Of a stretch of DNA of 64,000 bases, positions 22,801-32,900 are shown in pieces. Position numbers and translations under genes: made by a program. Origin of the DNA: Dysidea avara (taxonomy: Eukaryota; Porifera; Demospongiae; Dictyoceratida; Dysideidae); NCBI RefSeq assembly GCF_963678975.1, contig NC_089273.1, positions 20,602,356 through 20,666,355 on the forward strand, read 5' to 3'. Below the pieces are notes generated by a model. It searched no databases. It worked only from the letters and a program-made list of their open reading frames with translations, and was not told where the DNA came from. Positions within the stretch are counted from its first letter, which is position 1, and each line of letters begins with the position of its first letter.

Positions 22801-25533
22801 TCACTACAACAACTTAGCAATCGTCGACTCTTGATCCGTCAAGTTGAAGCCAAAGACCCCAAGGTGATGGGAGATGCTGTGAACAGGTAATGAACATTGC
22901 GCAGTAATCTACAACATACCATAGCACTGGCAAACAAGTTGGTAGTTTGCTTTTATCATCATACAGTGGAACCCCTCTAAGATGGACATCATTGGGAATT
23001 TATTTTGTCCTTTATAAAGAAGTATCCTTAGTAAGGGGTGTGCAAACTACTAGTACTGTTTTTTTTGGGACCTGGACAAATGTCCACTGTAAAAAGGTTG
23101 GTCACGATTCAGGGGAGTCCTTTTAGAGGGGTGGTTTGTGAAAGATGGGACAAGCTTCCATTGATATTGCATAGATTGCTCTTCATGGTAAACAACAAAC
23201 ATGTATCTTATATCCCATACAGGGTGTGTTAGACTCATAGTGATGTGTATCAATAATAAGTTGCAAATTAGTGGTAGCTACTAGTTTATTCACTGTGGCT
23301 TGCCAATACATACGTATGCACGGATATGTGTTTACTGCAAATACAACTAGCTATGATGTTAAAGTCCAAAAGCTTTTGTTATTCTAGAGTTAGTAGGTAT
23401 TTGTTTGTAAAGAGCTTGGTACAGTATAAAGACTTATTTGGGCTTACTTTGTGCATACCAAAGTTGCAGTCATGTCAAAGGCAGACCCAAACTTTAAAAA
23501 AGTGAGGTTCTACTCTGTAGCGAGTGTTCTATTAAAGTAGTTGCTTGTGAAAGTGTAAATACATTGATTTTCAGAGTTATGGACTTCTCAGTTACCTGAA
23601 CACTAGGTGGTCCCAAATAACTGAGGTTCTACTACATACAAAGCTTACAGTAATGTTCAGATATCAGACAAAATCCAGACAAATTGCATAGATGTCTAAC
23701 CATAATACAATTTGTCCAGACATGGCACAAGGAGGGAGCCTAAGGGCTAAACTTGCATGTCTGTTTTATCTATCGATAATAACAATTGCTTGGTTGCTAG
23801 GAGATAGTATACATTCTTACAACCCAAAGGAGTGATCACAAATGTATCATTGTCAACCCTCTGGTATATACTGTAATCACATAGCAGCTGTAAGGTCCTT
23901 CTGCTGTGCTATAGTGGACACAATCTTCCATATATCCAGTTAATTTTGGGTAACTATCTGGTCAACTGTGGTTTGCCAGAGCATTATGGCAGAACAACAG
24001 AAAATTCTTATCAAAGCTCTGCACTGTAATTTTAGCTTTACCAAATCAGTCTAGCTAGCTACTTAAATTTATTGCAAATAATCACCCCCAGCACTGTCTC
24101 ACTGTTTAAGGCTTTCGGAAATGCAACTGAAACTATTATACAAGTAGCCCTAAAGCATCGAAGAATAATTATTTTTAGTACATATGAAAATGCTGGCCAT
24201 GGGTTAGCAGTTTTAGTAAGGAGAGGTATGTAAAATGAGTGCTTTACCACTGCAAGTCTTACAATAAGTAAGTGCATATCCCTTCGACTTTGACTGTTGA
24301 ACTGATTTTGGTTTTACTTTTTAAATACAGTGGAACCACGGGAATTTTATTTTGTCCTTACATAGAGATCTTTTAGAGGACTTCCATTGTATACAATAAA
24401 TATGAACTTGGGCTGCATTACTGTGTGGCTAATTTCTGTTCTTATCATGGCTATAAATGTCCACTAGTACTAGGCATAAATAATTTCCCTTGTGTCATGG
24501 CTTTTTTATTTCTATCATTCCTACTCAATTCTAATTTTTCTTTACACTTGTAATGTTGTCATTGTGTACATACTTCAATTAGCTACTGTATATTTCTACA
24601 TTACTAGATCAGTAATGGGAAGTGTTTATGGAGCTGCAGCTGCTAGGAAAGCTAAACTAAAGGCATACAATTTAAATCCCAACATTCCAGAATGGGGACC
24701 TATCTGTGAGCTACAAGGCAAGAAAACATCTCCTCCTCCTCGTAAATCCATGGAAGATCTTCAAAAAGGGCTTACGATTAACCCACCGTCTATCAATATT
24801 TCCTTTAAATGTGCTCCAGATCCATTTGCTGAGGGTGAGGAATGTCTTGTTTACCATGGTTATGATGTTACTGGGAAAAGAAAAGTTGTGCTGAAAAAGT
24901 ACAAACGAGAAGGGCAAGAGTTTAACAGTCTTGACTGTTACATACGAGAATTGAAAGTGAGAACAATTGTTAATACCTATGTACAAAGTTTTAATGATGA
25001 CAAGCTTAAGCCATCTACTGCCATACAAGTTTCAGTTCATCCAGTGGAAATTATTCAGTGTCAAGGATCACAACAAGTCTACATGCTTGAGTCATTTCTT
25101 AGTGGAAATATTGAGAAATACAACAACAATGCTGGAATAGCTTCTTGCAAAGCTGAGGAATCAGATATGATGCAGGCATTTAGTCACTATAGTTGGGTTA
25201 AATCAGGAAAATCTTTGCTAATCTGTGACTTGCAGGTAAACATTTGGTTGTGTGCTTATTACAATTGAATAATTACAAATGGTAGACACACAATTAGGGG
25301 AGATAATCTTAGCAGTTTTGGATTGAATGCAGTTAATTTTGTATTCCAATTTTAACCTACAGGGAGTGAGGTCTTACTCCATAGTGATCCTTACTGATCC
25401 TGCAATCCACTCAATGACCCCAGGTTGTTATGGATTTACTGATCATGGTGAAAGTGGTATCAAAAGATTCTTCAAGACACACAAGTGTGGGCAGTTTTGT
25501 ATGCAAATGGGCCTAAACCATCAACTTTCTTAA
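3304..25533 (+). CDS. Ubl-Ubl-VWA-alpha-kinase protein (nine exons, 647 residues)
   Basis: Predicted atypical serine/threonine kinase. Exons: 3304-3372, 6593-6686, 7004-7170, 9296-9499, 9592-9785, 19050-19182, 22603-22886, 24608-25235, 25363-25533; all introns are GT-AG and all phases match (0,1,0,0,2,0,2,0). Residues 1-83 and about 84-172 are two ubiquitin-like folds, judged from RQRLVFTDSG then LEDPNRKLSSYN, and LYNNEPLEKV with STLIVTKLG. Residues 178-380 are a VWA domain with MIDAS DCTGS at 186-190, the vwkA-type variant of DxSxS. Residues about 448-647 are an alpha-kinase: VVLKKYK (putative ATP lysine 478/479), DLQG 589-592, LTDPAIHS, and a zinc site H607, H631, C633, C637. The start is the first ATG before the first Ubl strand. 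The protein is probably cytosolic: no signal peptide or membrane segment is seen. VWA plus alpha-kinase is a known pairing; two N-terminal Ubl domains are unusual. Possible targets are unknown. Confidence 0.88.
3495..3640 (-). repeat. Possible tRNA-derived SINE head
   Basis: On the minus strand the segment contains GCAGGTTCGAGG, close to the internal B box of pol III promoters, preceded by a structured stretch and followed by an unrelated body. The A box is not clear, so a tRNA gene is not supported. The segment is GC-richer than its surroundings. Confidence 0.3.
3891..6023. mobile_element. DNA element with ~120-bp terminal inverted repeats (intron 1)
   Basis: The segment starting AGATGGGTTTAGTGGGAAG at 3891 reappears in reverse complement ending at 6023. 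The similarity continues inward for about 120 bp, through the TTTTTGTAGG and AAAACATGAA words. The 2.1 kb between the arms has no transposase frame, so this looks like a non-autonomous foldback element in intron 1 of the alpha-kinase gene. I could not fix a target-site duplication. Confidence 0.65.
5160..5177. repeat. (TAGA)n microsatellite
   Basis: Four to five tandem TAGA units, inside the foldback element. Confidence 0.8.
6593..6686 (+). CDS. Alpha-kinase gene exon 2: Ubl 1 helix and strand 3
   Basis: It starts after CCTGTAG and ends TCAG|GTAAAG (phase 1). It encodes the Ubl helix and the ubiquitin-like QRLVFTDSG strand. Confidence 0.85.
7004..7170 (+). CDS. Alpha-kinase gene exon 3: end of Ubl 1, start of Ubl 2
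   Basis: It starts after TTTTAG and ends CAG|GTACAG. It carries LEDPNRKLSSYN and VIMVIL (last strand of Ubl 1), then FILYVTGLDG, which opens the second Ubl domain. Confidence 0.85.
7247..8110 (-). repeat. Palindrome-headed repeat family (PR), minus-oriented copy
   Basis: In reverse complement this follows the same word order as 19341-20215 and 46331-47465: GGTGAACC..ACACATACC, GCACCTCTGCAATCAA, AGTATGCCAAAAGG, CTTAGC..TATCAAGTTAC. It is diverged and carries an internal duplication of the GCACCTCTGCAATCAA part. It lies in intron 3 of the alpha-kinase gene and has no intact reading frame. Confidence 0.7.
8172..8283. repeat. Hairpin repeat with CTGCAG arms
   Basis: The left arm begins GGGAGGTTACC and the right arm ends GGCAACCTCCCT. 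They are complementary over about 40 bp around CACCTGCAGAT, with a 35-nt spacer. A second copy lies at 27397-27517. Confidence 0.75.
9296..9499 (+). CDS. Alpha-kinase gene exon 4: Ubl domain 2
   Basis: The 68 codons are in phase 0 at both ends (TATAG acceptor, CAG|GTAAGT donor). They carry LYNNEPLEKV and STLIVTKLG, then the lead strand of the VWA domain. Confidence 0.85.
9592..9785 (+). CDS. Alpha-kinase gene exon 5: VWA domain with MIDAS
   Basis: The exon opens VDLCFLVDCTGSMGSH, with the metal site DCTGS. The donor is ACAAA|GTTAGT in phase 2, and the next exon supplies the A that completes the Lys codon. The following 9.26 kb intron holds the antisense LTR element. Confidence 0.88.
9816..9960 (-). 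repeat. 3' LTR of the antisense Ty3-type element
   Basis: In plus orientation it starts TGTAATCATGATGACC and ends CACTGTTACA. The copy at 18744-18889 matches over its whole length with scattered substitutions. Confidence 0.8.
9998..10224 (-). pseudogene. C-terminal acidic tail of the antisense element's polyprotein
   Basis: This minus-strand frame ends at 9998. It sits between the LTR and the composite insertion, exactly where the element at 48933 has its acidic C-terminal tail. The palindrome GCTCGTCCCGAGC follows the stop in both elements. It was cut off from the integrase region by the composite repeat. Confidence 0.55.
10840..10875. repeat. (TTA)n microsatellite
   Basis: About twelve TTA/ATT units. 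The second copy of the composite repeat has an A-run at this place instead, near 39130. Confidence 0.9.
11041..13262. repeat. Satellite array of ~31-bp units, copy 1
   Basis: Roughly seventy units of about 30-31 bp share the core TTCAGCTACAAACAAATCAC or its variant ATCAGCTAGAAGAAGTTACC, each ending near TGTAGAGA. Variant units recur in a fixed order: a unit ending in ACCATTCTGTAAAGA is followed by GCTCAGCTGC, then by a CAGAATTCAG unit, near 11390, 12580, 12760 and 13065. This indicates a higher-order repeat of about five units. The repeats are contiguous without spacers, so this is not a CRISPR array. Confidence 0.92.
13287..13527. mobile_element. MITE with 43-bp perfect terminal inverted repeats
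   Basis: GTGACCGGATTTGCGAAAAG at 13289 and its exact complement ending at 13525 form 43-bp arms without a mismatch. The interior of about 150 bp is non-coding. Copy 2 of the composite repeat lacks it (site near 41080), so it inserted after the two copies separated. Confidence 0.88.
13674..13995. repeat. Large palindrome with ~155-bp arms
   Basis: Left arm 13674-13832 (ATCTAATCCAAAACAGCC inward) and right arm 13839-13995 (ending GGCTGTTTTGGATTAGAT) are near-perfect complements around a six-base centre. Copy 2 keeps only the left arm and the centre (to 41413). Confidence 0.88.
14100..17450 (-). pseudogene. pol region of the antisense Ty3-type element
   Basis: On the minus strand the integrase core lies at 14665-15003, with QIVGIDIME, LLSDCGTN and GLVERFN carrying the D, D and E positions. 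RNase H remnants lie at 15611-15850 (CHPIAYVSRALS, FTDHSAVKAV), and a broken reverse transcriptase covers about 15900-16950. Between these parts the frame is interrupted many times. The integrase C-terminal region runs to about 14100, where YYWYGSKQPS aligns with YYWYGKGQRS of the element at 48933. Confidence 0.8.
17515..18660 (-). pseudogene. gag region of the antisense Ty3-type element
   Basis: Three overlapping minus-strand frames cover gag: an N-terminal segment (18417-18659) with YHLNSKRLKTCYLQRIA, matched by YPLNSKRLKVWQLQRIA in the plus-strand element; a coiled-coil-like middle (17754-18365); and a capsid-like part (17515-17820) with AAQDFRH. Frameshifts separate them. Confidence 0.75.
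18744..18889 (-). repeat. 5' LTR of the antisense Ty3-type element
   Basis: It begins TGTAATCGTGATGACC in plus orientation and matches 9816-9960. On the minus strand it is followed at once by GTGGAGGTCCTAC, the presumed primer-binding site. Confidence 0.78.
19050..19182 (+). CDS. Alpha-kinase gene exon 6: VWA domain, middle
   Basis: It starts after TTGACAG and ends GCAAG|GTAAAG. It encodes SAGGGGDTAEDIMGGL, the conserved second half of the VWA metal-site region, in the frame required by exon 5. Confidence 0.87.
19282..19350. mobile_element. CAGTGGAAC-type MITE, left half
   Basis: It starts TACAGTGGAATCCCTCTAAA, like 22005 and 22962, and runs straight into the palindrome-headed repeat at 19341. 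Confidence 0.6.
19341..20215 (+). repeat. Palindrome-headed repeat family (PR), copy A
   Basis: The head is a palindrome: arms of about 125 bp (19348-19471 and 19497-19630) built around AGTAGGGATATAACA and ending outward in AAGTACACA. It is followed by a conserved body of about 450 bp with GGTGAACCCACACATACCA, GCACCTCTGCAATCAAAGTA, GATGAATGGGACATAAAGGA and AGTATGCCAAAAGG. Near the end come several CAGT repeats (20062-20090). It lies in intron 6 of the alpha-kinase gene. Confidence 0.8.
20233..20310. mobile_element. CAGTGGAAC-type MITE fragment
   Basis: It ends GGGGTTCCACTGTAA, the right terminus of the family at 22005-22178. The left terminus is degraded. Confidence 0.5.
20311..21600. other. 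Intron 6 sequence without recognisable features
   Basis: AT-rich, with no open frame of interest and no clear repeat termini. Confidence 0.5.
21605..21850 (+). repeat. PR family fragment
   Basis: It contains GCAGTATGCCAAAAGGTGCC and the ATCAGTCAGTCAGTAGAAAATTC end block of copy A in abbreviated form. The palindromic head is absent. Confidence 0.6.
22005..22178. mobile_element. CAGTGGAAC-type MITE, complete
   Basis: The termini are TACAGTGGAACTCCTTTAA and TTAGAGGGGTTCCACTGTA, inverted over about 19 bp. The 174-bp interior is non-coding. The flanking TA may be the target duplication. It lies in intron 6. Confidence 0.75.
22603..22886 (+). CDS. Alpha-kinase gene exon 7: VWA domain, C-terminal part
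   Basis: It starts after GCTGTAG and ends ACAG|GTAATG (phase 2). It encodes VMVHIADAPCHG and the helical end of the VWA domain, a segment typical of vwkA-like proteins. Confidence 0.87.
22962..23131. mobile_element. CAGTGGAAC-type MITE, right end decayed
   Basis: It starts TACAGTGGAACCCCTCTAAG and follows 22005-22178 through the interior. The right end stops matching after TTTTAGAGGGG. Confidence 0.7.
23640..24020. repeat. Dispersed repeat pair, copy 1
   Basis: It matches 28585-29025 in the same orientation through words such as AAGGAGGGAGCCTAAGGGCT, AGATAGTATACATTCTTACA and AAGGTCCTTCTGCT. It has no open frame and no evident termini. Confidence 0.7.
24325..24392. mobile_element. CAGTGGAAC-type MITE, internally deleted
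   Basis: The ATACAGTGGAACC start and TTTTAGAGGACTTCCATTGTA end remain, with only about 35 bp between them. Confidence 0.55.
24608..25235 (+). CDS. Alpha-kinase gene exon 8: linker and N-lobe of the kinase
   Basis: It starts after TTACTAG in phase 2 and ends TGCAG|GTAAAC. It carries a proline-containing linker, the nucleotide-binding lobe (EGEECLVYHGYD, VVLKKYK) and FSHYSW, up to DLQ of the DLQG motif. The upstream in-frame stretch from 24492 is intronic. Confidence 0.9.
25363..25533 (+). CDS. Alpha-kinase gene exon 9: C-lobe and zinc module, stop
   Basis: It starts after CCTACAG with the G of DLQG. LTDPAIHS, GESGIKRFFKTHKCGQFC and the terminal MGL follow, then TAA at 25531. The two His and two Cys of the alpha-kinase zinc site are all present. 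Confidence 0.9.
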   Translation, partial: GVRSYSIVILTDPAIHSMTPGCYGFTDHGESGIKRFFKTHKCGQFCMQMGLNHQLS

Positions 25534-25681
25534 AAATGTTGAAATTGAAGTATGTACTATGTTACTTTTAAGTTGTTTTTCTTTAGCTATTGTAAGTTAT
25601 GCTGAACAGCAAAGGATTTGCCAAATATGGGTATTATTGTGTATTAAGAGTTTTGATCAAAGTGCTATGTATTTATTCTAG

Positions 25682-25687
25682 AATAAA
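25682..25687 (+). terminator. Polyadenylation signal of the alpha-kinase gene
   Basis: AATAAA lies about 150 nt after the TAA stop at 25531, a normal distance for a 3' end. Confidence 0.65.
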
Positions 25688-26620
25688 ACTTGTTCAATTA
25701 AACCATTTCATTGCATGTTGTGCTGTTAAATTTGACTTGTTAATGTGCAATAATATAAGCAGTTGAGCCTCCTTGAACTCCTAGTTGATTTACCAATGTC
25801 ATTGGTAATTTATTGGGCCAGTAAACCAAACTTAGCAAATTGACAGTTACTATAAGAATTATGAACAATTAACATAGTAATCTCTTTAATAGAGCTCAAT
25901 ACAACTCATAGAGTTTACAACACCCAGTACAAATACTGCAGCCTAGAGAAACAGATGCTTCCCCCAGAACTATTCTTGAGTATAACTTCTTTTTTCCTGT
26001 CATATAACATCGGCACAATATTGCTACATTACCTATATTTCACATTGGTCTTGCCTTAAACTTATCAAGTCTATAGCTGACCTGCTTTCAAGGACAGGAG
26101 GAATTGTAAAGGACACCGGAACATTCTCTATAGTAACCGTACTAATGCACTGGAAAGATTGGAGAGGTTGTAAATATACACAAATCTCTTTATAAAACAC
26201 AATAGAAAAGAACTATGAAGCACAGTGAAAGTTTGTATTGAACCTATTCACATGATTTGTTAACCAAAGAGCTGTGTGATAAAGATAAGACCTCAATGTT
26301 ATTCACAGGAAACACATCTTTACCGTAAATGGCATATTAATTATTGTGGTACAGAACAAAGATCAAGATACTATGGACTTATAATTTATTTTAATGTAGT
26401 ACACCAATTTTGCTTTCTAATTCTGTTACTATAATAGACATAGTCTTACACAAACTGAAGCTCATGTTATCATTATTGACTATTAGCTATAGTTTTCCAA
26501 TAACAGTTGGCAAAAAAATTAGCACTTTCATTCCAGATATCTTTTGGAGTTGATGATGTTTCAGTACTATATCAGCATGCATAGACCACTAGCTAGCATA
26601 ATGCACTGAGTGTGTACAAT

Positions 26621-26626
26621 TTTATT
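26621..26626 (-). terminator. Candidate polyadenylation signal of the minus-strand GPI gene
   Basis: TTTATT on the plus strand is AATAAA on the minus strand, about 165 nt past the stop at 26792. Together with 25682 it marks a convergent gene pair. Confidence 0.45.
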
Positions 26627-26791
26627 AGCCATGCACAAGTATTGTTAATATAGTATATTTATAAAATATGAATACTCTACAATATGCAATTATAGGTAAA
26701 AAAAACAAAGCAAAAAGTATTGCTGTAGCTTAAATAATTGTGTAATACATAACTGTCCATAAATAAAAGCAATTCACTTAGTCAACCTGCA

Positions 26792-26900
26792 TCACAGCAT
26801 CATAATGACCAGAGTGACCAGCAGCAGGCCCACAATACTGTAGGTCTTCAATGTTTCAGCAGCACCATCACCTCCAGGTCCACCACTTACACCTAGTGGC
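26792..26900 (-). CDS. GPI gene last exon: Gly-rich spacer and C-terminal hydrophobic tail
   Basis: It starts after CTACAG in phase 0 with PLGVSGGPGGDG and ends in a run of hydrophobic residues directly before TGA, as expected for a GPI attachment signal. Confidence 0.65.
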
Positions 26901-29900
26901 TGTAGAGACATTAACTTGTTATAAATAAGAACAGCAAAACTTGAACCTTTCACATGCATTGAACCATCACAAGAGTGCACATAGAATATATATATATGGT
27001 TGGTACATACACATGACAGGTCCAAGCATCTTGTGGAACCATAAGTGCCTTAATACCACACCACTTGCTGAGCTACTGCCAAGTATTGTTTACTGCTGAC
27101 TGTAATTCTGAGAAACGCAAACTGAGAAAACCTGAAACCAATTTTACTTAAACACTCATCATACAGTACGGTAGTAGGGATTATGGAGGTTTGGGCTTTT
27201 CTGGCCAAAAATATCACCCAAAAACCAGTATAATAACCAATCCCAAAAGTGCCTTCAGTATGACCCTAAATGCTTCCAATAGATTGCTACAAAATTTTAA
27301 TTATAAATCTTTTATTGAGGAATTTTCTGACTGACTAACTACTTGCCTACATGCCCGCTTGTCCGTCCGTCTGCCCACACACCCACTTGCCTGGCCGGGA
27401 GGTTGCCTACACCTGCAGATATACTAGTGGAGATTTAATCCCTAATTCAGTCATGCAGATAGACTGAGTGGACATTTAAATGCTCACTAGTATATCTGCA
27501 GGTGTAGGTGACCTCCCTTGTTTCCCTAATTTTCTCTATGAGCCCTATTCAAGAATAAAAAATTCTTACTTTTTTCTTATACTTGCATATAATACTTATT
27601 GTAATACTTGTAGTATAAAGATGCTCATTTTACCTCTCTTTACTGCAACTGCTACATCAACATCTTCATGCCTCTAAAATAATATTGATATGATTAAAGC
27701 TACTACAATTTCCATTTCTAACGGCCTAAATGGTAAAGATTTTACAGTGAAGCATTGTTGGAAATTGATTATTTGCTAATTTCTAGGATCCCTAATGGAA
27801 CTTAAAATTCCTAGTGCCTACTTTTTGCATCATTATTATGATTGGCGAACCCACACAAACTGCATCAAAAGATAGAGTAATATTGTGTCTAAATGTGTGT
27901 CCCAACCATCAGTTACTTGTAAAGAGGCCACTTCATTTTCAGCTATGTTCAGTCAATTACAAATGAAGAACGTATGAGAAGTATCTCTACAATCAATCCA
28001 GTCACTACGGAAAATATGGACAATTCCTGTTAAACACAATAGCCATCCACAGGCAAGAAAGCCATGATGCACTACTGAATCGACACCTTGTGCTGTCAGT
28101 GAACACAAAGGAGGACAAAGGTAAGCATGAATTGTACATAATGCCAAAGGCACCTGTCAGGCTGAAGTGACATCTAACATTGAAAACTCAAGTCCATAGC
28201 CTTACCATTATTGATTTATGCTTGTCTGAAGTTACAGGCATCAGTCAGTTAGTCAGCAACCCACTGAATAAAAATTTAAAATTTTGGAGACATTCCAAAG
28301 TACTGTGAAGGTATTGTGAGACTGATTTTGGATCAATAATTTTTTGTGATATGTGCAAACCTCCACAGTTCCTAATAAAGTAGTTCTGTATGATTAAGCG
28401 ATTTCCATGTTTAGTAACAAACAGCTATACATTGTTATAGAGGCAACTTTACAAACAGAAAGCCCTGCAACAAAATGAATGAATGGTCTTTAAGACCTTA
28501 ACACTATCTACAGTATGTACATAGAGAATAAAGTTCACTACAAACTCTCAATAAAATGTTCTCCATGGATTGTTTGATAGTAGAGCTTATAATAACATCC
28601 AGATACTGGACAAAATCCGGTCACATTACATAGATGTCTGATCATAATGTAATTTATCCAGACACAGTGTCTCTTCAAAGCATAAGGAGGGAGCCTAAGG
28701 GCTGAGCTGGAATGTCTGTTGATTCTATTAGTAATAACAGTTACTTGGTTGCTAGAAGATAGTATACATTCTTACAACCCAAGGGAGTGACCACAAATGT
28801 ACCAATGCCAACCCTCTGGTGTACTGTAAACACATAACAGCTGCATCAAGGCATGTGACATAATAGCAATATAAGGTCCTTCTGCTATGCTATAGTGGAC
28901 GCAACTAAGGCCATACTAATAATCTTCCACATGTCCAGTCAATTTAGGTAACTGTCTGGCCAATTCTGATTCGTCAGGACATTGTGGCAGGACAACAAAA
29001 ATTTCTTATCATAAGCTCTGTGATAGCACCTGATTATGCTTTCTAAACATGCATAATTTTTTTGATCAAAAATTACAATTTAAATTATCAAGTTAGAGTT
29101 GACTGTTTTGTTAGAGTGTATTCTATCAGAGTAAATGACTGGAATAAGATGTAAATAATCAACTGAGTAACATGTTACATGCATTTTTAATGTATTTGTA
29201 ATGCGCAGTATTGTTCGTTAAATTATTTGCAGTCCTTTTTGGCATGTGCAGAAATGTAAAATATCTAAAACATCCCTATTATGCTGGCAAAATGCTTGAT
29301 AGTTTTCTGGCCTATTATTATAATTATTTGCATAATTGATGTAAGCCTACTTGTGAATTTACCGTTAAATTTAGGTTAGACTATATTTTCATCATGATAC
29401 AGAAAATACGCCTACATATTACAGATAGAATATTACCTGACAACGACCTGGGTCTGAAATGCTGCATGCTGTAAGAAGACTTCCAGCTGAACGTGTTGTG
29501 TCAATACCACCAGTTGCACAAAACATTTAAAAGCACAATAGCATACACTTTGTCACAAACAATAATTAGTTAATTGTGTACCTTAGCGTAATTACCACAT
29601 AAAAAGAATTGCAGAGTACATGGCAAACTTTACTTTTGATTATAAGTAATGGACATTACGTACTATCCCACTAGGGACCTAATGTGAAACACTATTTAAT
29701 AAAACCAAAGACCTACTGTAATGGAAACATTATTCTTAACTTCTAGTCTAACACATGCTAAATAAGCCACAAAGGCTGAGATATGGAACTTCCACTGCAT
29801 TCAACTTAAACTTGAGGGGTATCTGGATTCAGTGGACTGGAATGGTGGACTGGAATGGAATGGTGGGATGGAACAGTACTTATGTAATTTCAATTAGTGG

Positions 29901-32900
29901 TCACCTCTCTATAAATATCACTTCTAACAAAGACCTTTTAATGTCTAAATTGTTGTTTAGAGACAGTCTTATTGATGAATTGTGTGCCACATGTTATGTC
30001 ATAGATTATAGACACTATGGTTATGTCTAGAAAAGCCAGAGTGTTATCTGATTTATGATACAATACAGTAATAGCTACCTCATACAAAAAAAAAAACGGC
30101 TTGGCTATACAAAAAAAGATGTGTCCACGAAACTAAAAGTAACTGGCAACTAAAGGAGATAAAAAACAAAAACTTACAGGATCAATTCATACATCTCATA
30201 AAAGCAGCATCCACTAGCTTGGGCTAATCTGTTGATTTGCTACACAAAGAGATAAAACTGATGCATAATATGTAATACCAGGCCAATTATGATAACAAAC
30301 ATTGCTTTGTTAACAAGCTGTTATTACATTTAATGTGCACATTACACTCACACTTACCGTAGAACAAAGTTCAGTACAGGTTCCAGCATCAATAAAGTCT
30401 GAGCATTGGCCACCTGAAGGCTGAAGACAGATAAATTTCATTTCTATGAAGGTATACAGTACCAACAAAACACATGTATACTTAACGGAGTGGCTATTCA
30501 TACAACACTGCCATATACAATACTTTTAAAATATTTATACAGCGAGGTTGGAAGGCACGGGGCCAACTTTAGCTCACCTTGAACTCACCTTCATACAAAC
30601 AGTGAAAGACATTGTTGGATTCAGCTTTGATTTCATCTTCACCTGGGTGTATGTAGCTGGCTAATTATAGGTTTTTATTGGTTCTCATGTATAAAGTAAA
30701 AATTAAGGGGAAGTGGTAGCTAGTAGTGAAATAGAATAGTGATAGAACTCTAGGGGATCAATCCTCTCAAGTGCTGAACTTTTATTTTCATTTGGGACCT
30801 TATGTCTAAGTTTTTATTTTAATTTTGTGACTGCCATATGAATAGCAAAGGCCTGTACTTAAAGCACAGTTTATGTTACAAAACCTATCTTTTACGTACT
30901 TGCAAGGCATTGGCAACTGCATTAATCTGGGAGTTTGCATTAAGTAGTGCACAGCTATCACATATTCCATTGCTGGCAGCACAAGAGATGGAAATAACTG
31001 CATTTTCTACTCTTATGCTATCCTGTAATGAACATAAAACAACAATACACAACATAAGATTAACTTACAGGAGTTCCACACTCTCTTACTGCAGTATAGA
31101 CAACAAATTCTTACATTGTGTACTACAAAATCTATTCAAAAAGCTTTCAGGTGGAGTTTGATCATTTTAGAATGCTGTCACAACTGCAATTCTTGCAGAA
31201 TTACATGCAGTATTAGCTGCTAAATTAGAAGTTGCAGTATCACACTTCTCTTCATTGCTGTTGATGATGTCGTTGTTGCCGTTAGAATTGTTTTTGTTGT
31301 TGGTGATGTTGGCAGTACCATTAGATATCTGTGTGTTTAATATAAGCAAACCATGAATCAAATAATCACAATATCAAGTATGAAATGACAGTGTAATATA
31401 GTGTAGGTAACCTCCTACTTTTGCTATGATCTGTAATCGAACTTAAAGTTCCTAATTTTTCCTTATGTAGGCATGCTAAAATTTCCTTATATTTGTAGGC
31501 ATAAAACTTGATGTGGTCTTTCAAAGGAGGTGGTCTTTGTAAAGAGAAAATCACTAAATGAGATAAATTAATGCACTACTTCATTCTACCACACTAAATC
31601 CACTGTTTCAATCCATCATTGCATTCCAATGAATCCAGACATCATCCTAGGATAAATGCATAACATTTCTGCTCCACTTACATCTACAGGCTGTAATGTT
31701 TAAACCACAATAAATACAACCCAATCAGTACTGGTTGATGGAGCAGTTCTAAAGTGGTCTTGCAAGTGGCACTGGCATTACGGGTTTTGATTAACAGACT
31801 AATTACCTCCCTTGTTTTAGCAGTTTCTTCTGATCTGTTTAGTCAAATGGTCAAGTCTGCATATAGGTGCTCCACTGGCTATCCCCTGTATCTATGACCA
31901 AGTCCGTGTATAGTTGTGGGTAATCAGGATTGGGCCAACTTCCCCAAGTGTAATGACACTCAGTAGTAACATTCGTAGTGTGACAAGTTATTAACTGTTA
32001 ATGGCTTGCTCTTAAACCAACTCCCATTTTTTATCTTGGTTATGTGAAATCCTATGTAGTGTTTGAATTGATGTTTCTATTAAACCCCAGAATCAAGAGT
32101 AAAGCTATAAATAAAGTTAAGCTATAACCACAAAGTGACTTTATCTAATGTTCCACCATTTCACTATTCTCCCTCACCATTCTATTACCCTTAATCCATT
32201 TGTCCTTGTGAGATATTGTCATTACTTCTGTGTAGCTCAATGTATGAATTTTCTGTGATGTATAGCTAAAGTGTCAATTACCTTACAGCGTCCTGGGTCA
32301 CTAATACTGCATGTTGTCAGTAGGCTTTCAGCAGTATGTTCTTCCATAACATCCACCACATCAGCACTACAGGTATACAAACTGTACATAATAGTTGTAT
32401 TACTCAGAGATATGTAATAATTTGCTATGCAATACATAACTATGTCAAAAAGGAGATGTCAAGAACTTAGTCAAACTAGAATAGAAGATAACTATGTCAA
32501 ACTAGAAGATAACTAGAACTAGAAGATAACTATGTCTAACTTTTGTTCTATGTCAAGAACAAAAGTTTGCTTGTCAAGTGTATAGACAATTGGTTTAATT
32601 GTAAAATTAGTGTAAAATATTAAATTTAAATACCAAAAGTTTCTTTGTTATTCCTGTGGAATAAAAAGCAAGACAGTCCCCAAAACCAGCTGCAGGAGTT
32701 TTGTAAAGTGTCAGAAGAGGAGGCAGCAATGTTCAGCACAAGCAATATACACAATAAATACAGCCATGCTGTGAAAAAGGTGTGGTCTCTAAAATAGCTA
32801 AGGTAAAAAAAAGTTGTGATATTAAAGGCATCGGCCAATCTGCAATGATGTTAATGACAACACTGTCATTGGCTTTTGTAAAATGATTGACATTGATACC

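Noticed and set aside
24492-24607. N-terminal extension of kinase exon 8 starting MSWLF
   Set aside because: It is upstream of a TTACTAG acceptor and not in any exon; the phase from exon 7 requires entry at 24608.
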